Shown: one piece after another, positions 52,686 through 60,701 of the stretch
Numbering within the stretch: the stretch's first letter is position 1
Layout: every line of letters starts with the position of its first letter
Source of the DNA: Symmachiella dynata
GTDB taxonomy: Bacteria > Planctomycetota > Planctomycetia > Planctomycetales > Planctomycetaceae
Assembly (NCBI RefSeq): GCF_007747995.1
Contig: NZ_CP036276.1
Span: 2,657,001 to 2,721,000 of the forward strand
Reading direction: 5' to 3'
DNA length: 64,000 nucleotides
The notes under the pieces: generated by a model
The model's database searches: none
Told to the model about the DNA's origin: nothing
Seen by the model: only the letters and a program-made list of their open reading frames with translations
Made by a program: the position numbers and the translations under genes

Positions 52686-53552
52686 GTGCTCATCGCTGTG
52701 GTGTTGCTGATTGGTGGTGGGGCGTTGATGGTGTGGTTGCCGTATCATCGCAATCAAGTGGTTATGGCTGAGATTGAGAAACTGGGAGGAAGAGCAGTAA
52801 CAGAGATCGTTCGTCCTGCGTGGATACCGGATGCAATAGACGACCAATACTTGGCAGTATTCGAGAGAGTATGCTGGATTGATTTGTTCGATACCCAAGT
52901 CACTGACGCAGGGCTTGAATGTCTCCGAGGACTGACCAACCTTGAAACTCTGCTCCTTAACAGCACCCAAGTGAGTGATGCGGGACTTGAGCATCTCCAA
53001 GCGCTGACCAACCTCGTTGACTTTTCGCTCGCCGACACCCAAGTCAGTGACGCAGGGCTTATACACCTTCGAAAACTGAATAATCTTGATTATTTATCTC
53101 TCGACAGTACACAAGTCACTGACGCTGGGCTTGAGCATCTCCGAAGGCAAACAAAGCTAACGGTCCTTGATCTCGACGACACCCAAGTCAGCGACGCTGG
53201 ACTTAAGCATCTCCGAGGGCTGACCACACTTAGAGTCGTGTGGCTCCGCAACACACAAGTCAGTAATGCTGGATTAGAACATCTCCGTGAATTGATCAAC
53301 GTCAATCGCCTCTCGCTTACAAATACTCAGATCAGCGATGTCGGATTGGAGCATCTCAAAGGATTGACCAACCTTGAATCCCTATCGCTCGACAGCACTC
53401 GAGTCAGTGATGTTGGGCTTGAACATCTCCAAGGTCTGACAAATCTTCAGCGTCTATTCCTCTTCAAAACCAACGTTACGAATGCAGGAATCAAAAAACT
53501 CCAGAAAGCCCTACCTGATTGCGAAATCGAATGGACACCACCATCGGAATAA
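52686..53552 (+). CDS. Leucine-rich-repeat membrane protein, array copy 1 (canonical start lost)
   Basis: One N-terminal helix (VLIAVVLLIGGGALMVWLPY) is followed by about nine 24-residue leucine-rich repeats of the form TQVSDAGLEHLRGLTNLESL. Homology to copies 2 and 3 begins upstream, at 52638, with the residues TDSTPKSRLPRTGTL. There the start codon position reads ATC instead of ATG, so translation would need ATC or begin at GTG 52686 with a shorter cytoplasmic tail. It lies 34-82 bp after the aconitase stop. LRR domains bind proteins; the target is unknown. It may be a pseudogene in practice. Confidence 0.7.
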   Translation: MLIAVVLLIGGGALMVWLPYHRNQVVMAEIEKLGGRAVTEIVRPAWIPDAIDDQYLAVFERVCWIDLFDTQVTDAGLECLRGLTNLETLLLNSTQVSDAGLEHLQALTNLVDFSLADTQVSDAGLIHLRKLNNLDYLSLDSTQVTDAGLEHLRRQTKLTVLDLDDTQVSDAGLKHLRGLTTLRVVWLRNTQVSNAGLEHLRELINVNRLSLTNTQISDVGLEHLKGLTNLESLSLDSTRVSDVGLEHLQGLTNLQRLFLFKTNVTNAGIKKLQKALPDCEIEWTPPSE

Positions 53553-53584
53553 CGCCGAACCACTGACACAAATGAGCGTCCCCC

Positions 53585-54535
53585 ATGACCGACTCTGCCC
53601 CCAAAAGCCGCCTACCACGCACGGGCACGCTGGTGCTCATCGCCGTGGTGTTGCTGATTGGCGGTGGGGCGTTAATGGTGTGGTTGCCGTATCATCGTGA
53701 GCAACAGGTGATTGCTGAGGTCGAAAGACTTCGTGGACGAACGGGAATTACTATCGTTCGTCCTTTCTGGGTCCCGGATGCGATCGATGATGAGTATTTG
53801 GGGGTGTTCGAGAGAATAGCTTTTGTTGAATTCTCCAATCCCCTGGTCGGCGATGCGGGACTTGAACATCTTCATGGGCTCACACACCTTGAATCCCTTT
53901 CCCTTTCAGAGACCCAAATCACGGATGTAGGGCTTAGGCATCTTCGGGGGTTGACCAACCTTCAGTGGCTAGTCCTCGATAATACGCGGGTTCGCAATTC
54001 CGGTCTTCAGCACCTCCGACCGCTAATCAAGCTGAAATACCTATATCTCAACAATACGCAAATCAGTGATGAGGGGCTTGAGCACATCCGAGGGTTAACG
54101 AAACTCGAAGAACTGTCACTAAATGGCACTCAGGTCAGTGATGTCGGGATTGAACATCTACGCGGGTTAATTAACCTGAACTGTCTATGGCTTGGCAACA
54201 CCAAAGTCAGCGACGATGGTCTAGTGCATCTTCAGGGGTTAACCAATCTTGCCGACATCTCCTTTAGCAGCACTCTAGTCGGTGATGAGGGCATTGAACA
54301 TATCCGAAAGCTAACTGACCTAATGTACCTGTCGTTCGATGACACTCAAGTGAGTGATAGCGGGCTTGAACGCCTGCAACGACTAACCAACCTTCGCTCC
54401 CTAAACGTCAGCAACACAACAGTTACACGAACAGGAATCGAAAGGCTCCACCAATCTCTACCCAATTGTATAATCAATTGGACGCCCCGAGTGAAAAGAC
54501 TCCAAATCAATGACATAATTGAGCGTTTACCATGA
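53585..54535 (+). CDS. Leucine-rich-repeat membrane protein, array copy 2
   Basis: The 316-residue protein begins MTDSAPKSRLPRTG, then one helix and about nine 24-residue LRR units (for example TQVSDVGIEHLRGLINLNCL). It ends RVKRLQINDIIERLP. Its last base pairs overlap the start of copy 3 (ATGA, 54532-54535), so the two are translationally coupled. The repeat type is the bacterial GALA-like/LRR_6 kind, with the N-terminus inside and the LRR domain outside. Paralogous to its neighbours; N-termini are much more similar than the LRR parts. Confidence 0.78.
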   Translation: MTDSAPKSRLPRTGTLVLIAVVLLIGGGALMVWLPYHREQQVIAEVERLRGRTGITIVRPFWVPDAIDDEYLGVFERIAFVEFSNPLVGDAGLEHLHGLTHLESLSLSETQITDVGLRHLRGLTNLQWLVLDNTRVRNSGLQHLRPLIKLKYLYLNNTQISDEGLEHIRGLTKLEELSLNGTQVSDVGIEHLRGLINLNCLWLGNTKVSDDGLVHLQGLTNLADISFSSTLVGDEGIEHIRKLTDLMYLSFDDTQVSDSGLERLQRLTNLRSLNVSNTTVTRTGIERLHQSLPNCIINWTPRVKRLQINDIIERLP

Positions 54536-55230
54536 CCGACTCCGCCCAAAAAAGCCGTCTACCACGCACAGGCATACTGGTGCTCATTGCTGGGGTGCTC
54601 CTAATTGGCGGTGGAGCGTTGATGGTGTGGTTGCCGTATCATCGGGAGCAGAGGGTGAGTGCTGAGTTTCAAGGGTTGGGCGGAACTACAGGAGCAAGGA
54701 TCTTTCGTCCCGCCTGGATTCCAGATGCGGTTAGTGATGAGTATTTAACCGTGTTCGAGAGAGTAAGCATAGTTGATTTATCTGAGACCCACGGCAGTGA
54801 TTTGAGGCTTGTGCAACTCAGGGGGCTGACCATGCTTAAGGTACTAGATCTCCTTGGCACCCAAGTGAGTGATTCAGAGCTTGAGCATCTTCGAGGACTG
54901 ACAAATCTTGAGAACTTGCAGCTCAGGTATACCCAAGTCTCTGATGCTGGGCTGGAACATCTCCGAGGACAAAAAAATCTTGCGTACTTGGCGCTCGGCG
55001 ACACGCAAATTAGTGACGCAGGGCTTGGGCATCTTCGAGGACTGACAAACCTTCAACATTTAGCTCTTGACAACACTAAAATCAGTGATGTTGGCCTAGA
55101 GCACCTCCGTGGGCTGACCAACCTTGGGTACTTGTTTGTCGAAGACACATATGTCACGCAAGCAGGGGTCGATAAACTCCAGAAAGCCCTACCCGATTGT
55201 CGTATCAGTTGGACACAATCATCGGAATAA
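54532..55230 (+). CDS. Leucine-rich-repeat membrane protein, array copy 3 (shorter)
   Basis: The 232-residue protein begins MTDSAQKSRLPRTGI, then the same membrane helix and about six LRR units (for example TQISDAGLGHLRGLTNLQHL). It ends KALPDCRISWTQSSE, almost like copy 1 (KALPDCEIEWTPPSE). The lower repeat number relative to copies 1 and 2 fits loss or gain of 72-bp units by recombination. It is coupled to copy 2 by the ATGA overlap. Confidence 0.78.
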   Translation: MTDSAQKSRLPRTGILVLIAGVLLIGGGALMVWLPYHREQRVSAEFQGLGGTTGARIFRPAWIPDAVSDEYLTVFERVSIVDLSETHGSDLRLVQLRGLTMLKVLDLLGTQVSDSELEHLRGLTNLENLQLRYTQVSDAGLEHLRGQKNLAYLALGDTQISDAGLGHLRGLTNLQHLALDNTKISDVGLEHLRGLTNLGYLFVEDTYVTQAGVDKLQKALPDCRISWTQSSE

Positions 55231-55254
55231 CACCGACACGCATGAGCGTATGCC

Positions 55255-55404
55255 ATGACTGACTCTGCCAAAAAAAGCCGCCTCCCACGCACGGGCACGC
55301 TGGTGTTTTATGATTGGCATTGCAGCCTTGATGGATTGGGGCCATCTCACCGGGAACAACAGTTTCAGAAATCATTCGCCCTGACTGGATTCCAGTTACA
55401 TTAG
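55255..55404 (+). pseudogene. Decayed fourth copy of the LRR gene
   Basis: It begins MTDSAKKSRLPRTGTLV like the others, then loses frame within the membrane helix and stops at 55404 after 49 codons. Traces of the family (SHREQQ and the PDWIP-type nucleotides ctgactggattcca) remain, and the LRR region is gone. It is followed ten bases later by the structured 220-bp repeat, which may mark the deletion end. Confidence 0.85.
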
Positions 55405-55413
55405 ACGCCTAAT

Positions 55414-55632
55414 CAGAGTCCCGTTCACGGGACTTCCCCCGCGGAACGCAGGTATTCGCCCCGCCGTTTACGGCGGGGAAACTAGCGTCACCTCGCGCCG
55501 CTGAGCCTCGTTCACGAGGCTTCTCGCTGTACGGCTTGAGCCACGGCCGCGCGGTTTTAGCAGAACGCAAGCCCCCGCCGTAAACGACGGGGCGAATACC
55601 GCTGTGCGGAAAACCCGGTCAACCGGGCTGGC
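55414..55632. repeat. Structured 220-bp repeat, copy 1
   Basis: It contains a series of hairpins: AGTCCCG-TTCA-CGGGACT, CCCCGCCG-TTTA-CGGCGGGG, GCCTCG-TTCA-CGAGGC, CCCCGCCG-TAAA-CGACGGGG and CCCGG-TCAA-CCGGG. The first and last thirds are also inverted copies of each other (GGTATTCGCCCC at 55451-55462 pairs with GGGGCGAATACC at 55589-55600), so the whole can fold as one long stem. A direct copy lies at 56658-56877 with about 16 differences. No open frame of note. It could be a mobile palindromic element or encode a structured RNA. Confidence 0.85.
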
Positions 55633-55685
55633 CTCAGGCGCTGGCCGGAGATCGGGCTGAGAGGAACGCTTCGCTCAAATTCTCT

Positions 55686-55715
55686 TTGCCACCTAGGACC
55701 GCAATATGCTATAAT
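55686..55715 (+). promoter_or_regulatory. Sigma-70-type promoter, probably giving a leaderless mRNA
   Basis: TTGCCA (55686-55691) and a perfect TATAAT (55710-55715) are 18 bp apart. The expected transcription start, about 7 nt after the -10 box, falls at or next to the ATG at 55722, and no ribosome-binding site fits in between. Confidence 0.7.
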
Positions 55716-55721
55716 TTCAGC

Positions 55722-55967
55722 ATGAACCCAACCGCTAACAATACCGCATTCGACCGAGCGACTGATCCGTTGCTGAGCATTCTCAGTCCTGACCAGGCGC
55801 ACCGGATTATTGATTTTCACGCCGATGCCGAAATGCAGGCACGCATCGAAGTTCTTGCTCACAAAGCGAACGAGGGTGAACTGACGGACGAAGAGCGGGC
55901 CGAATACGAAGGCTACGCGCAGGCCAACCGGTTCATCGCCGTCTTGCAAGCCAAGGCGCGACGATGA
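55722..55967 (+). CDS. Small acidic protein of the type usually paired with an HNH nuclease
   Basis: 81 residues (MNPTANNTAFDRATDPLL...). The core ILSPDQAHRIIDFHADAEMQ, then LTDEERAEYEGYAQANRFIA and LQAKARR, belongs to a family that, from memory, is often encoded directly before a small HNH endonuclease. Here the next gene, overlapping by ATGA (55964-55967), is a short membrane protein instead. Soluble and helical; it may be a partner or regulator. It lies between the two copies of the structured repeat and has a strong promoter. Confidence 0.7.
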   Translation: MNPTANNTAFDRATDPLLSILSPDQAHRIIDFHADAEMQARIEVLAHKANEGELTDEERAEYEGYAQANRFIAVLQAKARR

Positions 55968-56176
55968 GTGCACGATCGACCGCTAATTTCCTGACCATCA
56001 TGCTGATGATCATGTCTGCCGTATGGTTGATGCTGGGATATCTCGAACCCGCTGTTTCGCGAGAGACGCGAAATATGGGGGGATATACGAATTTGTCGTT
56101 GGGTGTTGGTGCCGTTATTTTCTTTTGGATGGCGAAGCGGGAGCCTCGGACGAAACCGGACAACGACGCTAAATGA
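55964..56176 (+). CDS. Small two-helix membrane protein
   Basis: The 70-residue protein has two hydrophobic segments (TIMLMIMSAVWLMLGYL and LSLGVGAVIFFWMA) and a charged tail (KREPRTKPDNDAK). The start overlaps the stop of the previous gene by four bases, so the two are co-translated. No family recognised. It occupies the place where related gene pairs would have an HNH nuclease. Confidence 0.6.
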   Translation: MSARSTANFLTIMLMIMSAVWLMLGYLEPAVSRETRNMGGYTNLSLGVGAVIFFWMAKREPRTKPDNDAK

Positions 56177-56203
56177 TTCCGTCTTGCTAGTATCCCACTT
56201 AGA

Positions 56204-56584
56204 ATGGTGACCGCCTTAGGTGTAGCTGTGTTAAGCATTGAAGAAGTTGGCGGGGGATGGTTCGGCGGCGGAGTCTACGCTACAACGATTTCGATCGATT
56301 GCGCATCCATTATTCAATTCAAATCGGATTGGGCGGAAGCATTGCGTTGGATTGCTGAGTGGCGTGAGCGCCGAGTTGGCCAATCAGGAGACGTGACGTT
56401 TTTGGTCAGGTCTGAAACGACGGCGGGATCAATGGGCGCGTTCAAGGCGTTTATTGGCGAACAATTGCTAAACAATCCATTGCCTCCTACTGAATTGCAA
56501 GGTCACCGAGTCGATGTTGCACTTTTCTTGCTACCGGAGATGGAACAGTATTTGGATCTCATTGTATATCCGAATGGCAATTGA
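56204..56584 (+). CDS. Small hypothetical protein between the structured repeats
   Basis: 126 residues from ATG 56204, no strong ribosome-binding site. The body (WAEALRWIAEWRERRVG, AFKAFIGEQLL, LPPTELQGHRVDVALFLLPE) looks like a soluble alpha/beta protein. There is no signal peptide or known motif. It ends 74 bp before the second structured repeat. It could be a passenger of a repeat-bounded segment; function unknown. Confidence 0.5.
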   Translation: MVTALGVAVLSIEEVGGGWFGGGVYATTISIDCASIIQFKSDWAEALRWIAEWRERRVGQSGDVTFLVRSETTAGSMGAFKAFIGEQLLNNPLPPTELQGHRVDVALFLLPEMEQYLDLIVYPNGN

Positions 56585-56657
56585 GCGGCGCGCATTTTAT
56601 GACTTTGGATCGCTCTGCAACGCGAAATGAATGAACGTTTTTTGGGCGCGCTCGATA

Positions 56658-56877
56658 CAGAGTCCCGTTCACGGGACTTCCCCCGCGGAACGCGAGTATT
56701 AGCCCCGCCGTTTACGGCGGGGAACACAGCATCACTTCGCGCCGCTGAGCCTCGTTCACGAGGCTTCTCGCTGTACGGCTTGAGCCACGGCCGCGCGGTT
56801 TTAGCAGCACGCAATCCCCCGCCGTAAACGACGGGGCTAATATCGCTGCGCGGAAAACCGGGTCAACCGGGTTTGGC
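56658..56877. repeat. Structured 220-bp repeat, copy 2
   Basis: A direct copy of 55414-55632. In the long-range stem a C:G pair of copy 1 (55457:55594) is an A:T pair here (56701:56838), and a neighbouring G:C becomes G:T. These changes keep pairing (if read as RNA, A:U and G:U). The central part, including GCCTCG-TTCA-CGAGGC, is identical. Confidence 0.85.
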
Positions 56878-56905
56878 TGCTACACTCGCAATCAGCCAAC
56901 AGCGC

Positions 56906-56949
56906 AAAAAAAAAATCCCGCCGTGCTGTCCAATTGACAGCCGGCGGGA
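56906..56949 (-). terminator. Rho-independent terminator for the 57002-58354 gene
   Basis: On the minus strand the arms TCCCGCCG/CGGCGGGA (56942-56949, 56916-56923), with an inner CTGTC-AATT-GGACAG stem, are followed by a run of ten T (56906-56915 read in reverse). Classic intrinsic terminator. Confidence 0.92.
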
Positions 56950-57001
56950 ATCCGGACTTGCGGGAATCCTTAACGTTGCATGCTTGTAAAGTCTTGGTCT
57001 G

Positions 57002-58354
57002 CTATTCGACGCGTGTCTCGAATTTCACGGCGCCGCCTTCTCCTCCCGCAAGCGGTTCATCCAACTCCCAGCGGAGAATCAGACTTCCCGCACCGTTGTC
57101 TTCGGTGACAAACTTGCCGGCGTGGTCCGAGGTCGCAGTCCCTTCAACATAGCTCAACCGCACGGTGAGGTTGTCCATGATGACCACTTCGTTCACCGGC
57201 AGGTCGCCAATGTTATCGTAGCGAATCGTGAAGGTGACGATCTCTCCTTTTTCAGCCACATGTTTGTCAGCCAACTTCACAAGACGAATCTGACCCTTGC
57301 TCTTGTCGGGATCGTCGGTAGCGGCCAACTCTTGTGCAGTCCAGGTGGAATACACTTCGTTGGAGCCGGTGGTTTTGGCGGCCAGCACCGGATAGGCGCG
57401 ATGCGACCAAACCGCTGCTGCTTGCACGGCTTTGCCAATCACGGCCGCTTCGTCCTGAATCAACTCGCCAGCGACGATAAACTTGTAATCCTCGAAGGCG
57501 TTGATCAACTTCGTGTTTTCGACCAAGGTGACCGGCTTGTCGACCAACGACGTAATCATGTCGCGATCCAGGCCACTGGCACGTTTACGCATCCGCACCC
57601 GCTCAGTGCCCAGGTTTTCTTGATGCTCGACGATCGCCGTGCGGTTGTAGTAGTTCACGCCGTATTCCGAGACTTCCGAACCGACCGCCTGATCGATGTC
57701 CGTTCCTTCACCCAGTGTGCTGATGACGCTCACTGCTGCAAAACGCGGCGAGTAGACAGCGACGCGGTTCGATTTTTTAATATGCCGCTCGCCGATTTCA
57801 TCGCGGTACTCAGCAATCGCATCCTCAGGATCGAAACCGCCCAAGCCGTAACCTGTGTAGTGCACCGACGTGGCCCGGTCGCCGCCGTCGTAAATGTATT
57901 CGTCCGGATATTTCGCTTGCGAGGCTGTGTTATCCTCGGTGATCATCGTTGGCATCGCCGGCGGAAACAACGCATGCCCGCTGCCAAAGCCGACGCCGCC
58001 GGCTGAGTTTCCATCCAGGCAATCCTCAGGGCAGTACTCCGTCCCCATACTATGGCCGGACAGTTGTACAATTTCACCCGCCGTCGAGTTGCGACGCGAA
58101 TTCACACGTTCGGTTTGAGCCGATTCAACATGCACGGCCGATTCCACCGGGGCGGTGACGCCTGCGGGCGTCTCCTCAATGGCATTGACGGTGAGTGTCT
58201 CGGTGTCGGTACCGAATGGATCACCGGAGATTTGGTTCCGGCTACTGGAACAAGAGCACAGTCCCAATAACAACAGTGCGGCGGGAACATAGCCCAGACG
58301 CATTGCCGCATGTCGCCATCGCTGTGCTGCGCTGTCTGTTTTTTGAATTGTCAT
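57002..58354 (-). CDS. Exported lipoprotein with DUF11-like C-terminal domain
   Basis: 450 residues from ATG 58354. The signal ends in LLLLGLCSCSS (lipobox). A Ser/Thr/Glu-rich stretch and a CPEDCLDG motif follow (similar to CPDDCNGG in the lipoprotein at 59439-60701). The C-terminal ~110 residues (EIVTFTIRYDNIGDLPVNEVVIMDNL, then LSYVEGTATSDH and RWELDEPL) match the DUF11/OmcB-like repeat of bacterial envelope proteins, an Ig-like beta domain. It is probably an outer-envelope component. It ends in a strong terminator and forms an envelope-protein cluster with the next two genes. Confidence 0.72.
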   Translation of the reverse strand: MTIQKTDSAAQRWRHAAMRLGYVPAALLLLGLCSCSSSRNQISGDPFGTDTETLTVNAIEETPAGVTAPVESAVHVESAQTERVNSRRNSTAGEIVQLSGHSMGTEYCPEDCLDGNSAGGVGFGSGHALFPPAMPTMITEDNTASQAKYPDEYIYDGGDRATSVHYTGYGLGGFDPEDAIAEYRDEIGERHIKKSNRVAVYSPRFAAVSVISTLGEGTDIDQAVGSEVSEYGVNYYNRTAIVEHQENLGTERVRMRKRASGLDRDMITSLVDKPVTLVENTKLINAFEDYKFIVAGELIQDEAAVIGKAVQAAAVWSHRAYPVLAAKTTGSNEVYSTWTAQELAATDDPDKSKGQIRLVKLADKHVAEKGEIVTFTIRYDNIGDLPVNEVVIMDNLTVRLSYVEGTATSDHAGKFVTEDNGAGSLILRWELDEPLAGGEGGAVKFETRVE

Positions 58355-58435
58355 GTTCCCGTGTCTCTGTATGTTGCCCGGAGTGTGGTATCGCAGTGTG
58401 TACAATGGACTGAATTGATTCGCTGGCTAAAAACT

Positions 58436-59164
58436 CTATTTCGTAATCATCCGTCCGGATGGGGCGACCGCTTGACCAGGTGGTTGGGCTGTCGCCGAGA
58501 CAGCAATCGGCGCTTGGTCGCCGAAGAAATCATTGTTGTTCCCTTGCATCAAGGGGACACGGCCTCCCAAGCGGACAATGGCCATCGGCCGTCCGTAGTA
58601 ATCGGCGGCGGCGAGTGCATTTTGTTGCGGCGCCAAAACTTCCACCGGGACCTTTGCGTCGAATTTGATCGGATTGGCCAATTGCGGTTGTTCCAGATAA
58701 ATCACTTTGGTGACCATCCGGCCGTTGAGCGCCAACTCGATTTCTTTGTCGGAGAATGTAATGGGGATCGGGAAGTCAGCCGCTCTACCGCGCGGAGGAT
58801 GCAGTCGATCCAGCAGTTCGATGCTGGGATACAACTCTGCTCCGGGATGTTGCGGCATGTGACTGATTCGAAAGCGATAGACATGCCCGACAAGCATGCC
58901 GATCTGTCCGGGGGCCGGGGATTCGTTGGCCTCTCCGCCAGCTCCGTAGAAGGTGACTTGTCCGTCTCCGGGAAGTTCCACCCGCACCGGCTGAAAGTAG
59001 TGGCCGTCGGCTTTGCCGATCAAGCCCGCCCAACGTCCGGCGACACCTGGCGGCGTGTTTTGGTTCAACGGGTAATAGCGGCCTGAGGACTGAGCCCAAG
59101 CCGTAGACCCCGTAGCCCATAATGCCAGTCCCGCGAAGAGGATGGTCAACGACCGGCTAGTCAT
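58436..59164 (-). CDS. Exported protein, paralogue of 59439-60701
   Basis: 242 residues from ATG 59164, with a signal peptide (MTSRSLTILFAGLALWATGSTAWA). The middle part (YRFRISHMPQHPGAELYPSI, DFPIPITFSDKEIELALNG, MVTKVIYLEQPQLA) aligns with the neighbour 59439-60701 ([48 protein letters not shown]), so they are paralogues. Periplasmic, beta-rich, function unknown. The upstream part of the open frame has no coding character. Confidence 0.7.
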   Translation of the reverse strand: MTSRSLTILFAGLALWATGSTAWAQSSGRYYPLNQNTPPGVAGRWAGLIGKADGHYFQPVRVELPGDGQVTFYGAGGEANESPAPGQIGMLVGHVYRFRISHMPQHPGAELYPSIELLDRLHPPRGRAADFPIPITFSDKEIELALNGRMVTKVIYLEQPQLANPIKFDAKVPVEVLAPQQNALAAADYYGRPMAIVRLGGRVPLMQGNNNDFFGDQAPIAVSATAQPPGQAVAPSGRMITK

Positions 59165-59358
59165 GTTTCGGCGGACGAATCCGACGAGTAGCTTTGCCGT
59201 ATCTTGCCGTGTCTGTTCAATGCGCCACATCACGATTGACGTTCCAGGCAATAGAGAAAAAGTGGTTGCGACCGATAAATTGTGTCGTCACTGCCCAAGC
59301 GTTTTATCGCTCGGGGCGTTCCGACGTCTCGCGTTTTAAATACTGTTCCCGCCGCGGG

Positions 59359-59400
59359 CCGGAGACCGTGCCGCCCTAAATGCTGGCGGCACGGTTCCGG
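59359..59400 (-). terminator. Strong hairpin after the 59439-60701 gene
   Basis: CCGGAGACCGTGCCGCC (59359-59375) pairs with GGCGGCACGGTTCCGG (59385-59400), leaving one bulged base and a 9-nt loop. It lies just downstream of the minus-strand stop at 59439. There is no T-run immediately after it, so termination is likely but not certain. Confidence 0.6.
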
Positions 59401-59438
59401 TTAGATTGGCAGCGGTCGTCACATAGCTCGCCGAGTGC

Positions 59439-60701
59439 TTACTGTTGGGCACCCGGAGGGCAGTTTTGCAACTGGTTGCCGTCGAGGATCGTACGCAGCT
59501 CGATTTGGCTCGCACGGTGTTGCTTGAGGTGCTCGATCGGTTTCGCACCGTAGTGGCGTTCCTCGTACTCCACGTAGTTGACGGGATCAGGCAGATTGAT
59601 ACCCGGCTTGTGCTTAACATCAATCAGCAGGTCACGCGTCGGTTTCGGAATGTGCGTTTTGGTCAAGTTCCGAACCGTGTGCGACCGCAGTCCAGCAGGA
59701 CCGCCGTACGGCAAGTGCGGAGGACCGGGCAATCCGATCGGCGTACTGGTCATCGGCTGACCCCAAATCGGAGTTCCGTTGACACCACTGACCGGATTGT
59801 AGGCCGGAACGCCACCCATAGCGCGGGGGGCACCCATCATCATCGCTGTCGGCACGCCATCGGCACCAATGTATCCAATCGGCATCGGCGGAGCGTGCTG
59901 ATCGTTTTTACCGCTGATGTGGCGAATGTGCGAAGCGGGGAGGACTTGGCCATTGGCACCCGCAACGGGCATTCCATCGGCCATTTCCAGATCCATGTTC
60001 CCGATGCGAATCACAGCCATGATCGAACCACGACGGCTGGCTTCACGGACGGGATCAACACCCGGGTCAAGTCGCGTGGAGACCAAGGTTTCCACACCGG
60101 CAATCGCCAATTCTTGATGTTCCGCATCCGGCAAGTAGATGACTTTGGTCACGAAGTTGTTGGCATCGACTTGATCGATGTCTTCATCCGTGAGCTGGAT
60201 CGGAATCGGATTGTGCGACAAGTACGCATCGGTGGTCGGCTGCGACATGTAAACTTGCAGCGTGGGATACAGCACCATGCCGGCGCGATCCGGAACGTTG
60301 GTCAACTTCAGGCGATAGGTCGCGCCTTGATTGAAGTTGTACCGTCCCGGAGCCGTCAACTGCTCTTCGGCGAATCCGCCGTTGATCTGCCAGCCAATGC
60401 CCATACCGGCCGGGCCAATAAAGCGGAGTTGCGAAGTCTGCGTCGAAAACGGTCCGCCGGCTCCCATGCCCATGCCACCCATCATCGGCAGCACGCCCGG
60501 GCCAGGGCCATCAACCATGGGTCCAGGACGCAACAGATGTTGGGCCGGGGGCGCGTGGTATTGGTTGGAATCGACCGAAGGATACCCTCCGGATCCTCCA
60601 GGTCCACCGCCATTACAGTCGTCTGGACATGTGTCGTAAGAGCTGCAGCCGACGCTCACGACGACCACAGTGCTTAATGCCAAAAAGTAGGATCTCATCA
60701 T
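59439..60701 (-). CDS. Exported lipoprotein, Gly/Pro-rich
   Basis: The 420-residue protein has a lipoprotein signal ([19 protein letters not shown]) and a CPDDCNGG motif. A Gly/Pro/Met-rich region (about residues 30-85) is followed by a beta domain paralogous to the 58436-59164 protein, and then more Gly/Pro-rich sequence (about residues 245-345). The start follows GAGGGGG. The Gly/Pro-rich flanks suggest an extended surface or cell-wall-associated protein. Three neighbouring genes (57002-60701) share secreted character and the CPxDC word in two of them. Confidence 0.68.
   Translation of the reverse strand: MMRSYFLALSTVVVVSVGCSSYDTCPDDCNGGGPGGSGGYPSVDSNQYHAPPAQHLLRPGPMVDGPGPGVLPMMGGMGMGAGGPFSTQTSQLRFIGPAGMGIGWQINGGFAEEQLTAPGRYNFNQGATYRLKLTNVPDRAGMVLYPTLQVYMSQPTTDAYLSHNPIPIQLTDEDIDQVDANNFVTKVIYLPDAEHQELAIAGVETLVSTRLDPGVDPVREASRRGSIMAVIRIGNMDLEMADGMPVAGANGQVLPASHIRHISGKNDQHAPPMPIGYIGADGVPTAMMMGAPRAMGGVPAYNPVSGVNGTPIWGQPMTSTPIGLPGPPHLPYGGPAGLRSHTVRNLTKTHIPKPTRDLLIDVKHKPGINLPDPVNYVEYEERHYGAKPIEHLKQHRASQIELRTILDGNQLQNCPPGAQQ

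Noticed and set aside
52900-55200. Regular ~72-bp periodic repeats that at first resemble a repeat array or CRISPR
   Set aside because: The repeats are imperfect, have no constant spacers and code for 24-residue leucine-rich repeats in frame.
59445-60677. A 410-residue plus-strand open frame opposite the lipoprotein gene 59439-60701
   Set aside because: Its product is Arg/His-rich and featureless; the minus-strand frame has a lipoprotein signal, a ribosome-binding site and a paralogue next door.
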